From NCBI GenBank assembly GCA_030691385.1, contig JAUYEI010000069.1:1-43463 (forward strand): DNA of 43,463 nucleotides. Direction: 5' to 3'. The notes beneath the pieces are model-generated. The model worked only from the letters and a program-made list of their open reading frames with translations, was not told where the DNA came from and searched no databases. The first letter of the stretch is position 1, and every line of letters begins with the position of its first letter. Positions 1 through 10,488 of the stretch are shown here, in pieces. The DNA is from Azonexus sp. GTDB taxonomy: Bacteria; Pseudomonadota; Gammaproteobacteria; Burkholderiales; Rhodocyclaceae. Made by a program: the position numbers and the translations under genes.

Positions 1-309
1 CGAGTTGAATGGGTAGAATCGGCGATTGAAGCGGAACGTGAATTCGTTGAGATAGGCTTGCAGGTGTTGCGGGCTGACGCCGTGGTGAATGCCGCGTAGC
101 CATGTTTTGAGATTGGAGAAAACGAGGTGGATGATGGGCAGAAAAGTTTCCGCGACTTGCATGTCGCCACGTTCCGCAACGGCAGTGTGCAAATAGCCTT
201 GCTTGCCGAGCGTAGCGTAACCACTCCAGTCGTCGGTGATGATAGTCGCACCTGGCGTAACGACGCGCTCGATGAAGCCACCCAACGATTTGGCACTTCG
301 GTCTTTCAT
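1..309 (-). pseudogene. IS1595-family transposase, C-terminal fragment
   Basis: The minus strand is open from an ATG at 309 to the window edge (103 codons). It carries the ISXO2/IS1595-type DDE signatures: DDWSGY near the start, then FSNLKTWLRG, HHGVSPQHLQAYLNEF and FRFNRRFYPFN. Full-length members are roughly 300 residues, so the N-terminal half is missing. Upstream of the ATG the frame stays open through the dispersed motif (reading STVNRKNWPK) to a stop at 346-348, so the gene is cut exactly at that motif. The 3' end leaves the window. It is almost certainly inactive; the fragmentation could alternatively be an assembly join at a repeat. Confidence 0.85.
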
Positions 310-338
310 TTTTGGCCAATTTTTCCGGTTGACCGTGG
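307..338 (+). repeat. Uptake-signal-like motif copy 1
   Basis: Exact core GGTTGACCGTGG at 327-338 preceded by A/T tracts ATTTTT (308-313) and ATTTTT (319-324). It lies between the stop of the spermidine-synthase-like gene (346) and the truncated transposase, forming the junction of that fragment. Confidence 0.8.
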
Positions 339-345
339 AAGTGGT

Positions 346-1215
346 TTATCGGCGCCGAATCGCCTCGCGGCGGGCCAGGCCGAGCTTGGTCGAGCGCTCC
401 ATCTTTTGCACGAAACCCGGGAAATCGAGGCCGAACTTGGCGCGCAACTCCTTGGCGTAGTTGTGCAGCCAGCGCCAGCGCGGCTCGAAGTGACGTTCCT
501 TGAAGGCGTAGAGCACGTGGTTGCCGTCGTCCGGCACTGAAATCACGATGACCTGGTCGTCGAACACGTGCATCGCTTCGCCGATCAGCCCGGCGTAGGT
601 TTCCTTTTCGCCGGCCAGGTTGATGACCAGCACGCCGTTGCCGGAGAGTTTGGCGAAGGCGTTGTCGAAGAATTCGCGGTTGGCCAGGCTGGGCGCGAAG
701 CCGGTCTTGTCGAAGGCATCGACGAGCAGGGCGTCGATGCCTTTTTCGGTGCTTTCAAGGAATTCGGCACCGTCAGCTTCGAGAACCTGCAGGCGCTCAT
801 CGTCGGGCGGCATCAGAAAGGTGTCGCGGAAGGCGATGACGTTGGGGTCGAGTTCGACGGCGGTCAGCTGCGTGCCGGGCATGCGCTGGTAGCAGAACTT
901 GATCAGCGAGCCGCCGCCGAGACCGATCAGCACGATGCGTTTCGGCCGAGGCAGGAAGAGCAGGAAGGCCATCATTTTCTGCGTGTAGCGGATGGCCAGG
1001 TCGTGTGGCGCCTTGAGCGACATTTCGCTCTGCATCAGGCGGACGTTGAAATAGAGAAAGCGCGATTTGCCGTCGTCGATGACGAAAGGCTTGGGGTAGC
1101 TTTCGTCGAGCAACTGGGCACGCAGTTCGCCTTCCCGCGCCCACGACGGTTCGTGCATGAGCACGGTGCCCGTTTCGACTTCGAACGGGCTGGGCATTTC
1201 AAACAGCTGGGTCAA
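346..1215 (-). CDS. Spermidine synthase-like SAM-dependent methyltransferase fold protein
   Basis: 289 residues with a Rossmann SAM-binding segment (IGLGGGSLIKF), an acidic residue after the next strand (AVELDP) and VDAFD, as in the polyamine aminopropyltransferase superfamily. The catalytic signature of a true spermidine synthase is not clear, so the substrate is unknown; many bacterial members are annotated only as fused or spermidine-synthase-like. The TTG start at 1215 overlaps the prmB TGA (TTGA), suggesting translational coupling; ATG at 1197 is an alternative. It is the last gene of the dapC-to-prmB run. Its stop is followed within about 10 bases by the dispersed motif. Confidence 0.75.
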   Translation of the reverse strand: MTQLFEMPSPFEVETGTVLMHEPSWAREGELRAQLLDESYPKPFVIDDGKSRFLYFNVRLMQSEMSLKAPHDLAIRYTQKMMAFLLFLPRPKRIVLIGLGGGSLIKFCYQRMPGTQLTAVELDPNVIAFRDTFLMPPDDERLQVLEADGAEFLESTEKGIDALLVDAFDKTGFAPSLANREFFDNAFAKLSGNGVLVINLAGEKETYAGLIGEAMHVFDDQVIVISVPDDGNHVLYAFKERHFEPRWRWLHNYAKELRAKFGLDFPGFVQKMERSTKLGLARREAIRRR

Positions 1216-2108
1216 CCCGGTAAATCGGCGGCGTGGAGCAGGAAGACGAATTCGTCGCCGGCGGCGGTGTCGAGCCAGGTGAAGGGCAGCGTCGGGTAGG
1301 CGGCTTCGAGGTCGTCTCGGTTGTGGCCGATTTCGACGATCAGGGTGCCGTTTTCCGTCAGGTGCTTCTTGGCTTCACGCAGGATGATGCGCGTGAAATC
1401 GAGGCCGTCTTCGCCCGAGCCAAGGGCCAGCTCGGGCTCGTGCAGGTATTCGGGCGGCAGCGCGGCGACGGATTCGGCGTTGACGTAGGGCGGGTTCGAG
1501 ATGATCAGGTCGAACTTGCGGCCGGCCAGCTTGGTGAAGGCGTCGGACTGGATCAGTTCGACGCGGTCGGTCAGGTGGTAGTCGGCGACATTGCGCTCGG
1601 CGACGGAAAGGGCATCTTCGGAGAGGTCGACGGCAGCGACTTCGGCATTCGGGAAGGCGAGGGCGCTCAGGATGGCCAGGCAGCCGGAGCCGGTGCACAG
1701 GTCGAGGGCGGATTCGATGGCCCAGGGATCTTCGATCCACGGCGTGAGCTGTTCGTCGAGCAATTCGGCGATGAAGGAGCGCGGCACGATGACGCGGTCG
1801 TCAACGTAGAAACGATGCTCGCCGAGCCAGGCTTCGTGGGTCAGGTAGGCGGCGGGCAGGCGGTCCTGGCTGCGCCGGTTGTAGATGTCGAGCAGCAGTT
1901 CGCGCTCATGCGGCAGCAGGCGGGCGTCGAGGAAGGGTTCCAGCCGGTCGAGCGGCAGGTTGAGCGTGTGCAGCGTCAGGTAAACCGCTTCGTCCCAGGC
2001 GTTGTCGCTGCCGTGGCCGAAGAAGAGTTGGGCCGCATTGAAGCGGCTGACGGCGTAGCGGAGGTAGTCGCGAACGGTGATCAGTTCGGTCTTGGCGGCG
2101 GTAGTCAT
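1212..2108 (-). CDS. prmB: Ribosomal protein L3 N5-glutamine methyltransferase PrmB
   Basis: 298 residues, the usual length. The N-terminal helical recognition domain is followed by a class I SAM domain with DLCTGSGCLAI (about 136-146) and the diagnostic NPPY at 205-208 (IISNPPYVN), the motif that positions the substrate glutamine amide. PrmB methylates a glutamine of 50S protein L3, while its paralogue PrmC acts on release factors. The N-terminal region (TLHTLNLPLDRLEPFLDARL) fits PrmB rather than PrmC. It starts with ATG at 2108, 54 bases after dapE in a gap filled by an inverted repeat, and its end overlaps the next gene by four bases. Confidence 0.92.
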   Translation of the reverse strand: MTTAAKTELITVRDYLRYAVSRFNAAQLFFGHGSDNAWDEAVYLTLHTLNLPLDRLEPFLDARLLPHERELLLDIYNRRSQDRLPAAYLTHEAWLGEHRFYVDDRVIVPRSFIAELLDEQLTPWIEDPWAIESALDLCTGSGCLAILSALAFPNAEVAAVDLSEDALSVAERNVADYHLTDRVELIQSDAFTKLAGRKFDLIISNPPYVNAESVAALPPEYLHEPELALGSGEDGLDFTRIILREAKKHLTENGTLIVEIGHNRDDLEAAYPTLPFTWLDTAAGDEFVFLLHAADLPG

Positions 2109-4489
<2,381 letters not shown>

Positions 4490-4514
4490 GACAAGACCTT
4501 CGTGGTGGTTTGAC

Positions 4515-5333
4515 TTACGGGCGCAGCAACTCGTTGATGCTGGTCTTCGAGCGGGTTTGCGCGTCGACCTTCTTGACGATGATGGCAGCATACAGGCTAT
4601 ACGCACCGTTGGCCTTCGGCAAGGTGCCGCTGATCACGACGGAGCCTGGCGGCACGCGACCGTAGGTGACTTCGCCGGTCTCGCGGTCGTAGATCGGCGT
4701 GCTCTGGCCGATATAGACACCCATGGAGAGCACGGAGTTCTCGCCGATGATGACGCCTTCGACAACTTCCGAGCGGGCGCCGATGAAGCAGTTGTCTTCG
4801 ATGATGGTCGGGTTGGCCTGCAGCGGCTCTAGGACGCCGCCGATGCCGACACCGCCCGAGAGATGCACGTTTTTGCCGATCTGCGCGCAGGAGCCGACGG
4901 TGACCCAGGTGTCGACCATCGTGGCTTCATCGACGTAGGCGCCGATGTTGACGAAGGACGGCATGAGCACGGCATTCTTGGCGACGAAAGAACCCTTGCG
5001 GACGATGGTACCCGGCACGACGCGGAAGCCGCCTTCACGGAACTGCGCTTCGCTCCAGCCTTCAAATTTGGTGTCGACCTTGTCGAAGAAGCGGATGTCG
5101 CCAGCTTCCTGAACGCGGTTGTCGCGCACACGGAAGGAGAGCAGCACGGCCTTCTTGGCCCACTGGTGGGTGACCCAGTCGCCGTTGATCTTTTCGGCGA
5201 CGCGCAGCGCACCGGAGTCGAGCATGCCGACCACCTGATTGATGGCGGCGATGGTGTCGGGCGGAGATTGCGGGGACAACTCGGTGCGGCGTTCCCAGAG
5301 TTCTTCGATAATGGCTTGGAGCGGATGGGTCAT
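4515..5333 (-). CDS. dapD: 2,3,4,5-tetrahydropyridine-2,6-dicarboxylate N-succinyltransferase
   Basis: 272 residues, the family's usual length. It transfers succinate from succinyl-CoA to tetrahydrodipicolinate in the succinylase branch of lysine synthesis. After the N-terminal helical domain come hexapeptide repeats of a left-handed beta helix ([54 protein letters not shown]). The C-terminal segment ([20 protein letters not shown]) matches the family. Start set at ATG 5333, preceded by AGAGAGAA, giving the canonical [17 protein letters not shown] terminus; the longer open frame overlaps dapC. It lies 16 bases after dapC. Confidence 0.95.
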   Translation of the reverse strand: MTHPLQAIIEELWERRTELSPQSPPDTIAAINQVVGMLDSGALRVAEKINGDWVTHQWAKKAVLLSFRVRDNRVQEAGDIRFFDKVDTKFEGWSEAQFREGGFRVVPGTIVRKGSFVAKNAVLMPSFVNIGAYVDEATMVDTWVTVGSCAQIGKNVHLSGGVGIGGVLEPLQANPTIIEDNCFIGARSEVVEGVIIGENSVLSMGVYIGQSTPIYDRETGEVTYGRVPPGSVVISGTLPKANGAYSLYAAIIVKKVDAQTRSKTSINELLRP

Positions 5334-5349
5334 GTGGCGTTCTCTCTGT

Positions 5350-6540
5350 TTAAATTTGTTGTGCGAATTGACGGATACGTTGGGTGGCGTCGAGGCATTC
5401 GGCCAGCGAGGCAACCAGCGCGATACGAATGAAACTGGCCCCCGGATTGACGCCGCGGACTTCGCGCGCCAGGAAGCTGCCGGGCAGGACCACGACATTA
5501 TAGTGTTCGAGCAGGCCGCGGGCGAACTCGGTGTCGGCGATCGGCGTCTTGGCCCACAGGTAGAAGCTGGCGTCCGGCATGCCGGTGCCGAGCACTTCGG
5601 CGATCAGTGGCGTACAGGCGGCGAATTTCTCGCGGTACTGGTTGCGGTTGTCGAGGACGTGCGCCTCGTCGTTCCAGGCGGCGATGGAGGCGGTCTGCAC
5701 CGGCGGCGCCATGGCGCAGCCCTGGTAGGTGCGGAACAGCAGGTATTTCTTGAGGATGGCCGCGTCGCCGGCGACGAAGCCGGAGCGCATGCCCGGCACG
5801 TTGGAGCGCTTGGAAAGGCTGGAGAACATGACCAGCCGTTCGTTCGAGCGACCGAGCAGCCTGGCCGCCTGCAGGCCGCCGATCGGCGGGTTGGCTTCGT
5901 CGAAATAGATTTCCGAATAGCACTCGTCGGAGGCGATGATGAAGCCGTATTTATCGGACAGCGCGAACAGGGTTTTCCAGTCGTCGAGCGACAGCACCTT
6001 GCCGGTCGGGTTGCCCGGCGAGCAGACGTAGAAAAGTTGGACGCGGGCCCATTCGTCTTCGCTCAGGCTGGCGTAGTCGAAGGCGAAATCGTTGTCCGGC
6101 AGGTTGTTGAGGAAGCGCGGTTCGGCGCCGGAGAGGTAGGCGGCGCCTTCGTAAATTTGGTAGAACGGGTTCGGGCTGACGATCAGCGGAACGTGGCCAC
6201 GGCTCGGGTCAATGACCGTTTGCGCGAAGGAGAAAAGCGCCTCGCGCGAGCCATTGACCGGAAGAATCTCGGTTTCCGGATTGAGCACCAGATCGTAGCG
6301 GCCCTGACACCAGGCGGCGATGGCTTGACGGAGCGCCGGAATGCCCTGCGTCGTCGGGTAGTTGGCCAGACCCTTCAGGCCGTTGGCCAGCGCGTCCATG
6401 ATGAAGGCCGGCGTCGGGTGCTGCGGCTCGCCGATGGAGAGCTTGATCTCTTTATATTCCGGGTTGGGCGTGACGCCGGCGAACAGGGCGCGCAGCTTTT
6501 CGAAGGGGTAGGGCTGGAGTTGGGCGAGATGCGGATTCAC
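5350..6540 (-). CDS. dapC: Succinyldiaminopimelate transaminase (DapC type)
   Basis: 396 residues, a fold-type I PLP aminotransferase. The PLP lysine is K244 in [16 protein letters not shown]; other cofactor contacts are [15 protein letters not shown] (174-180) and [11 protein letters not shown]. The C-terminal arginine motif is SFIRIALV. With dapD and dapE directly downstream it supplies the missing transaminase step of the succinylase DAP pathway. The start is GTG at 6540. It is the first gene of the minus-strand operon; 59 bases separate it from a divergent lipoprotein gene, so the operon promoter should lie at about 6541-6599. Confidence 0.92.
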   Translation of the reverse strand: MNPHLAQLQPYPFEKLRALFAGVTPNPEYKEIKLSIGEPQHPTPAFIMDALANGLKGLANYPTTQGIPALRQAIAAWCQGRYDLVLNPETEILPVNGSREALFSFAQTVIDPSRGHVPLIVSPNPFYQIYEGAAYLSGAEPRFLNNLPDNDFAFDYASLSEDEWARVQLFYVCSPGNPTGKVLSLDDWKTLFALSDKYGFIIASDECYSEIYFDEANPPIGGLQAARLLGRSNERLVMFSSLSKRSNVPGMRSGFVAGDAAILKKYLLFRTYQGCAMAPPVQTASIAAWNDEAHVLDNRNQYREKFAACTPLIAEVLGTGMPDASFYLWAKTPIADTEFARGLLEHYNVVVLPGSFLAREVRGVNPGASFIRIALVASLAECLDATQRIRQFAQQI

Positions 6541-6599
6541 GTCGAGCGTCGAATGGGTGTAAAAATGGCAATTATCCTCGAAAACGTTGGCGCTGCCTT

Positions 6600-6983
6600 G
6601 TGAACAAACGCGGAATTCCCTTGATGATTATCGTAGCCTCCCTGCTGGCCGCGTGCGCCTTCGGCTATCAGGCCCGCGGCAGCCTGAGCGATGTGCCGGG
6701 CGAACTGCGCGGCAAGGGCTTTCCCGGCAACGCGAGCGGCGGCGGGCGCTTTGTTCTGGCTGACCGCGACGGGCGCCTGCAGTGCGACGGACAACTGGCG
6801 CCGCCGGATGTTTCGCCGGTTCCCGGCAGTTGCGGGGGCGAGGCCGGGAAAGGTGTCGTCCGCTGCAATGATGGCCGCGAAGTTCAGGTGCAGTGGACGG
6901 CGATCACCTGCCGCTCGTTCGAGGGCAGTGGCGAGGACAGATTTGGAAATCGGCTGATTTTTCGGGTTGACCGTAGGAAGTAG
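6600..6983 (+). CDS. Small putative lipoprotein of unknown function
   Basis: 127 residues from a GTG at 6600 (ATG at 6624 is an alternative). The N terminus is a hydrophobic signal with a lipobox-like LAAC (VASLLAACAFGY). The rest is glycine-rich with several cysteines (LQCDG, GSCGGEAG, VRCNDG, ITCRSF), suggesting a small disulfide-bonded envelope protein. I do not recognise the family. The last residues (LIFRVDRRK) and stop are encoded by a copy of the dispersed motif, so the original C terminus may have been replaced. It is divergent from dapC. Confidence 0.55.
   Translation: MNKRGIPLMIIVASLLAACAFGYQARGSLSDVPGELRGKGFPGNASGGGRFVLADRDGRLQCDGQLAPPDVSPVPGSCGGEAGKGVVRCNDGREVQVQWTAITCRSFEGSGEDRFGNRLIFRVDRRK
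6946..6977 (+). repeat. Uptake-signal-like motif copy 2 (variant)
   Basis: Core variant GTTGACCGTAGG from 6966, preceded by the tract GATTTTTCGG and, further upstream, GGAAATCGG. It overlaps the end of the lipoprotein gene and the first possible start (TTG 6967) of the toxin remnant. Confidence 0.65.
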
Positions 6984-7583
6984 CTTTGGCGACGACTTGA
7001 CGTTCGTAATCGAACGATTACAACTGTTCTATGTATTCGACAAAACCCTGCCCGAATTCTCTGAGTGGCTGCATGCCCTGAAGGACAAGCCGATGCTGAT
7101 TCGCTTGGTCCGTCGGCTGGAGAAGGTGCAGCGTGGCAATCTTGGCGATGTGAAGGCGGTCGGGCATGGCGTATTCGAGATGCGCGAGCATTTCGGGCCG
7201 GACTGGCGGATGTATTACGTGCTGCGGGGGACGGTTCTGATTGTGATGCTTGGCGGCGACGATCAAGGAGTGATGGTGATGACCAAGAAAATTGACCTGG
7301 CAGGTCTGCCCGAATTTGATCTGGCCGAATATCTGGACAGCGAAGCGGTGATTTCGGAGTGCCTGAACCAGACCATTGCCGATGGCGACATGGCGGAGCT
7401 TGCACACACCCTGGGGGTGGGGCGCGCGCTCGTGGCATGACCGAGGTGACCAAGGCTTCCGGTATCACCCGGGAGGCGCTATACAAGGCACTGCGCCCGA
7501 ATGCCAGCCCGCGTTTCGAAACTGTCAGCAAGGTTTGTGCAGCGCTTGGCGTTCGGCTGGTGGCGCAGCCGATCCATTCATGA
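6967..7583 (+). pseudogene. Broken HigB/HigA-type toxin-antitoxin locus (fused and frameshifted)
   Basis: The frame from 6967 to 7440 first encodes a Gp49/HigB-like RelE-superfamily toxin core (FSEWLHALKD, RLEKVQRGNLGDVKAVGHGVFEMRE, MYYVLRGTVLIVMLGGDD). It runs in frame, without the usual toxin C-terminal helix, into an addiction-module antidote protein (KIDLAGLPEFDLAEYLDSE, ISECLNQTIADGDMAELAHTLG). At the G-run 7412-7422 the antitoxin shifts frame: its HTH half (ARARGMTEVTKASGITREALYKAL, ending LVAQPIHS) continues in another frame to 7583. One missing base in the G-run would restore the antitoxin. The toxin also lacks a clear ATG. Both proteins look damaged; a sequencing error in the G-run would rescue only the antitoxin. 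Confidence 0.75.
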
Positions 7584-7608
7584 AGCTCCCTTGATTGCCT
7601 GGTCATTC

Positions 7609-7895
7609 AACCTTGAAACCTCAGTTGGACGTGGCAGATGGTGCGCCCGGGCGGGATGGCCGGCGCGAAGCGACGCCGCAGCAGGCTCATGTCTGCAAGA
7701 AGGAGCGAAAACGAGCCGATAACAATAAAGCAAATCGGCGAGTTTCGGCGAAGCCACAAAGCCGGGCGCCCGACCAGGCGTGCCAGCGGCCGCGTAGCGC
7801 TGTCACCCAAGGGTGAATCGCCTCGAAGGCGCAAAGGCCTGTATTCAGGCGGCTGGCCAAGGCTGGACAAGCGGTCAACTGAGGTTTCAAGGTTT
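7609..7895. repeat. Dispersed element copy A with 19-bp terminal inverted repeats
   Basis: Starts AACCTTGAAACCTCAGTTG (7609-7627) and ends with its exact reverse complement (7877-7895), giving a 287-bp unit. The part 7703-7894 is the reverse complement of the element at 37835-38026 and shares its right half with copies at 20156, 26170 and 33692. Short open frames inside recur between copies but have no start or codon evidence, so I do not call a gene. It fills the gap between the broken toxin-antitoxin locus and the ATP-grasp operon. Confidence 0.8.
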
Positions 7896-7981
7896 ATTGC
7901 ACCAGATTGAAATTGCCCTGCACTGTATTGGGGCGTACCCTGATGTTATGAAATTGTAATCTACTGATTCCGTATGTTTTT

Positions 7982-8003
7982 GTTCCATGGCATGGAACCT
8001 GCT
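7982..8003 (+). promoter_or_regulatory. 17-bp palindrome overlapping a possible sigma-54 promoter
   Basis: GTTCCATGGCATGGAAC (7982-7998) is a perfect palindrome around one central base. Overlapping it, TGGCATG-GAAC-CTGCT (7988-8003) has GG and GC exactly ten bases apart, close to the sigma-54 -24/-12 consensus TGGCACG-N4-TTGCW. Transcription would begin about 25-30 bases before the ATG at 8042. Either reading could be coincidental. Confidence 0.4.
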
Positions 8004-8041
8004 GAATTAGCCCCGAGAGCATCCTCAGCGACGAGTCCAAT

Positions 8042-9454
8042 ATGAATTTCTACAACGAAATGATGGACGCCAACGGTGGCGTCCGAGCTCATTACCAGGG
8101 TTACGATTCATGGCTCAAGGCGACCCCGCCCGAGCGAATCGCCCGCAAGCGGGCCGAGGCCGATCTGGCCTTTCACCGGGTCGGTATCACCTTTGCCGTT
8201 TATGGCGAGGAAGCAGGCAAGGAGCGCCTGATTCCCTTCGACATCATTCCCCGCGTCATTCCTTCGGCCGAATGGAAATCCCTGCGTTCCGGGCTGCGCC
8301 AGCGCGTCAAGGCGCTCAACATGTTCCTGCATGACGTCTATCACGATCAGGAAATTCTCAAGGCCGGCAAGATTCCGGCCGAGCAGGTGCTCAACAATGC
8401 GCAGTTCAGACCGGAAATGATGGGCGTCGATCTGCCGGGCAATATCTACGCGCACATCGCTGGCGTCGATATCGTCCGCGCCGGTGAGGGCGAGTTCTAC
8501 GTGCTCGAAGACAACCTGCGCGTGCCGTCCGGCGTCTCGTACATGCTCGAAGACCGCAAGATGATGATGCGCCTCTTCCCGGAACTGTTTGCCAAGCACA
8601 AGGTGGCACCGGTCCAGCATTACCCCGACATGCTGCTTGAGAAGCTGCGCGCCGTGGCCCCGAAGGGCGTGTCGAACCCGACCGTCGTCGTCCTGACCCC
8701 GGGCGCCTACAACAGCGCCTATTTCGAACATACCTTCCTGGCTCAGCAGATGGGCGTCGAACTGGTTGAAGGCCGCGATCTCTTCGTCAAGGACGAGGTG
8801 GTCTACATGCGCACGACGCAAGGGCCGCAGCGCGTCGATGTGATTTACCGCCGGCTCGACGACGATTACATGGACCCGCTCGCTTTCCGCGCTGACTCGT
8901 CGCTTGGCGTTCCGGGCATCCTCAAGGCCTATCAGGCCGGCAACGTGACGCTGTCCAATGCCATCGGCACCGGTGTTGCCGACGACAAGTCGATCTACCC
9001 GTATGTACCGGACATGATTCGCTTCTACCTCGACGAGGAGCCAATACTGAACAACGTGCCGACCTACATGTGCCGCAAGCCGGATGACCTCAAATACGTG
9101 CTCGATCATCTGGCCGAACTCGTCGTCAAGGAAGTTCATGGCGCTGGCGGTTACGGCATGCTGGTCGGCCCGGCCTCGACCACGGAACAGATCGAACATT
9201 TCCGCCAGTTGCTGATCGCCAAGCCGGACGGTTACATCGCCCAGCCGACGCTGGCCCTGTCCAACTGCCCGACCTTTGTCGAGGAGGGCATTGCGCCGCG
9301 TCACCTTGACCTGCGCCCCTTCGTGCTGTCCTCGGGTGACTGCGTGGACATGGTGCCGGGCGGCCTGACCCGCGTCGCGCTGACCAAGGGCTCGCTGGTC
9401 GTCAATTCGTCGCAGGGCGGCGGCACCAAAGATACCTGGGTTCTGGAGGATTAA
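8042..9454 (+). CDS. Circularly permuted ATP-grasp protein (DUF404/DUF407 type)
   Basis: 470 residues, usual family length. Characteristic stretches: FYNEMMDANGGVRAHYQGY at the N terminus, LNMFLHDVYHDQEIL, VLEDNLRVPSGVSYMLEDR, VIYRRLDDDYMDPL, NAIGTGVADDKSIYPYVPDM, VVKEVHGAGGYGMLVGP and LDLRPFVLSSG. The fold is that of ATP-dependent carboxylate-amine ligases, so peptide-bond or amide formation is likely, but the substrate is unknown. It is almost always paired with an alpha-E protein, as here (next gene starts 3 bases after this stop). The transglutaminase-like third partner seen in many genomes is absent from this window. A candidate sigma-54 promoter and palindrome lie upstream. Confidence 0.9.
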   Translation: MNFYNEMMDANGGVRAHYQGYDSWLKATPPERIARKRAEADLAFHRVGITFAVYGEEAGKERLIPFDIIPRVIPSAEWKSLRSGLRQRVKALNMFLHDVYHDQEILKAGKIPAEQVLNNAQFRPEMMGVDLPGNIYAHIAGVDIVRAGEGEFYVLEDNLRVPSGVSYMLEDRKMMMRLFPELFAKHKVAPVQHYPDMLLEKLRAVAPKGVSNPTVVVLTPGAYNSAYFEHTFLAQQMGVELVEGRDLFVKDEVVYMRTTQGPQRVDVIYRRLDDDYMDPLAFRADSSLGVPGILKAYQAGNVTLSNAIGTGVADDKSIYPYVPDMIRFYLDEEPILNNVPTYMCRKPDDLKYVLDHLAELVVKEVHGAGGYGMLVGPASTTEQIEHFRQLLIAKPDGYIAQPTLALSNCPTFVEEGIAPRHLDLRPFVLSSGDCVDMVPGGLTRVALTKGSLVVNSSQGGGTKDTWVLED

Positions 9455-9457
9455 GTC

Positions 9458-10405
9458 ATGCTGAGTCGAACTGCCGATCACCTGTTCTGGATGTCGCGCT
9501 ACATCGAGCGCGCCGAGAATCTTGCCCGCCTGCTGGATGTTACCTGGCAAATGTCGCTGGTGCCGCAATCGCTGGACGCGATCAATCAGAGCTGGGCTGC
9601 CATCATTGCCCTGAACAGCCTCGAAGAGGCCTATGCCAAGAAGTATTCCACGGTCAACGGGGAAAATGTCCTGAAATTCATGGTCAGCGACCCGGACAAT
9701 TTTGCCTCGATTCACAGCTGCCTGCGCATGGCCCGTGAAAACGCCCACGCCGTGCGTGGCACCCTGACCACGGAAATGTGGGAAACGCTCAACGCCACCT
9801 GGCTCGAAGCGCGCGAAAAGACCTTCGACCAACTGTTCAATGCCGGCATCGGAGACTATTTCGAGTGGGTCAAGATGCGTTCGTCGCTGTCGCGCGGCAC
9901 GACGCTGGGCACCTTGCTGCAGGACGAGGCTTACCACTTCATCCGCCTCGGCACCTTGCTCGAACGCGCCGACAACACGGCGCGCATCCTCGACGTCAAA
10001 TACCATGTCCTGCGTCCGCATGACGACGAGGGGGCGACCGATTTCTACGAATGGGGCGCGCTGCTTCGTTCCGTCTCGGCCTTCGAGGTCTATCGCAAGG
10101 TTTACCGCGATGTCATTACGCCGGAACGGGTCGCCGAATTGCTCATCTTCAATCAGGACATGCCGCGTTCGCTGCAGTTCTGCATGAACAGCGTGGTCAA
10201 GAATCTTGACCTGATCGCCAACAGCAATTCTGGCGAAACCCAGCGCCAGGGCGGGATGCTGCATGCCCATCTGCGTTACGGGCGCATCGAGGACGTCCTT
10301 GAGCACGGCCTGCATGAGTGGCTCACCGATTTCATGGATCGCATCTATATGCTCGGCAACGGCATCAGCAAGGATTTTCTGGTGCCGATGGAAGAGGCGG
10401 CCTGA
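9458..10405 (+). CDS. Alpha-E domain protein (DUF403)
   Basis: 315 residues beginning MLSRTADHLFWMSRYIERAENLARLLDV, the typical alpha-E N terminus, and continuing as an all-helical protein (VRGTLTTEMWETLN, RLGTLLERADNTARILDVKYH, RSVSAFEVYRK). The second RADN segment is a conserved family motif. Its role is unknown beyond co-occurrence with permuted ATP-grasp ligases, with which it forms a two-gene operon here. The segment STVNGENVLKF is encoded by a copy of the dispersed motif (core 9648-9658) at a position that is naturally variable in the family. A GC-rich hairpin follows. Confidence 0.9.
   Translation: MLSRTADHLFWMSRYIERAENLARLLDVTWQMSLVPQSLDAINQSWAAIIALNSLEEAYAKKYSTVNGENVLKFMVSDPDNFASIHSCLRMARENAHAVRGTLTTEMWETLNATWLEAREKTFDQLFNAGIGDYFEWVKMRSSLSRGTTLGTLLQDEAYHFIRLGTLLERADNTARILDVKYHVLRPHDDEGATDFYEWGALLRSVSAFEVYRKVYRDVITPERVAELLIFNQDMPRSLQFCMNSVVKNLDLIANSNSGETQRQGGMLHAHLRYGRIEDVLEHGLHEWLTDFMDRIYMLGNGISKDFLVPMEEAA
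9648..9678 (-). repeat. Uptake-signal-like motif copy 3 (in alpha-E gene)
   Basis: Exact 11-base core in reverse orientation (CCACGGTCAAC, 9648-9658) followed by the tracts GGAAAATG and TGAAATTC. In frame it reads STVNGENV. Confidence 0.65.
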
Positions 10406-10440
10406 CGGCTGGTATTTGGTCGACAGTTGTTAGCAGCCAG

Positions 10441-10470
10441 CTTCGGCGCCAGGTTAACCCGGCGCCGAAG
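10441..10470. terminator. Hairpin between convergent genes
   Basis: Perfect 10-bp stem CTTCGGCGCC / GGCGCCGAAG with a 10-base loop, between the alpha-E gene and the convergent MerR regulator. There is no strong T tract on either side, so termination efficiency is uncertain. Confidence 0.55.
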
Positions 10471-10488
10471 TGCTTTGGGGGGCTGCTT

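Noticed and set aside
7607..7870. Open frames of 60-90 codons inside the dispersed element (ending HVQLRFQG or reading LARLVGRPALWLRRNS)
   Set aside because: They recur only because the repeat recurs; there is no ribosome-binding site, and copies are truncated at different points.
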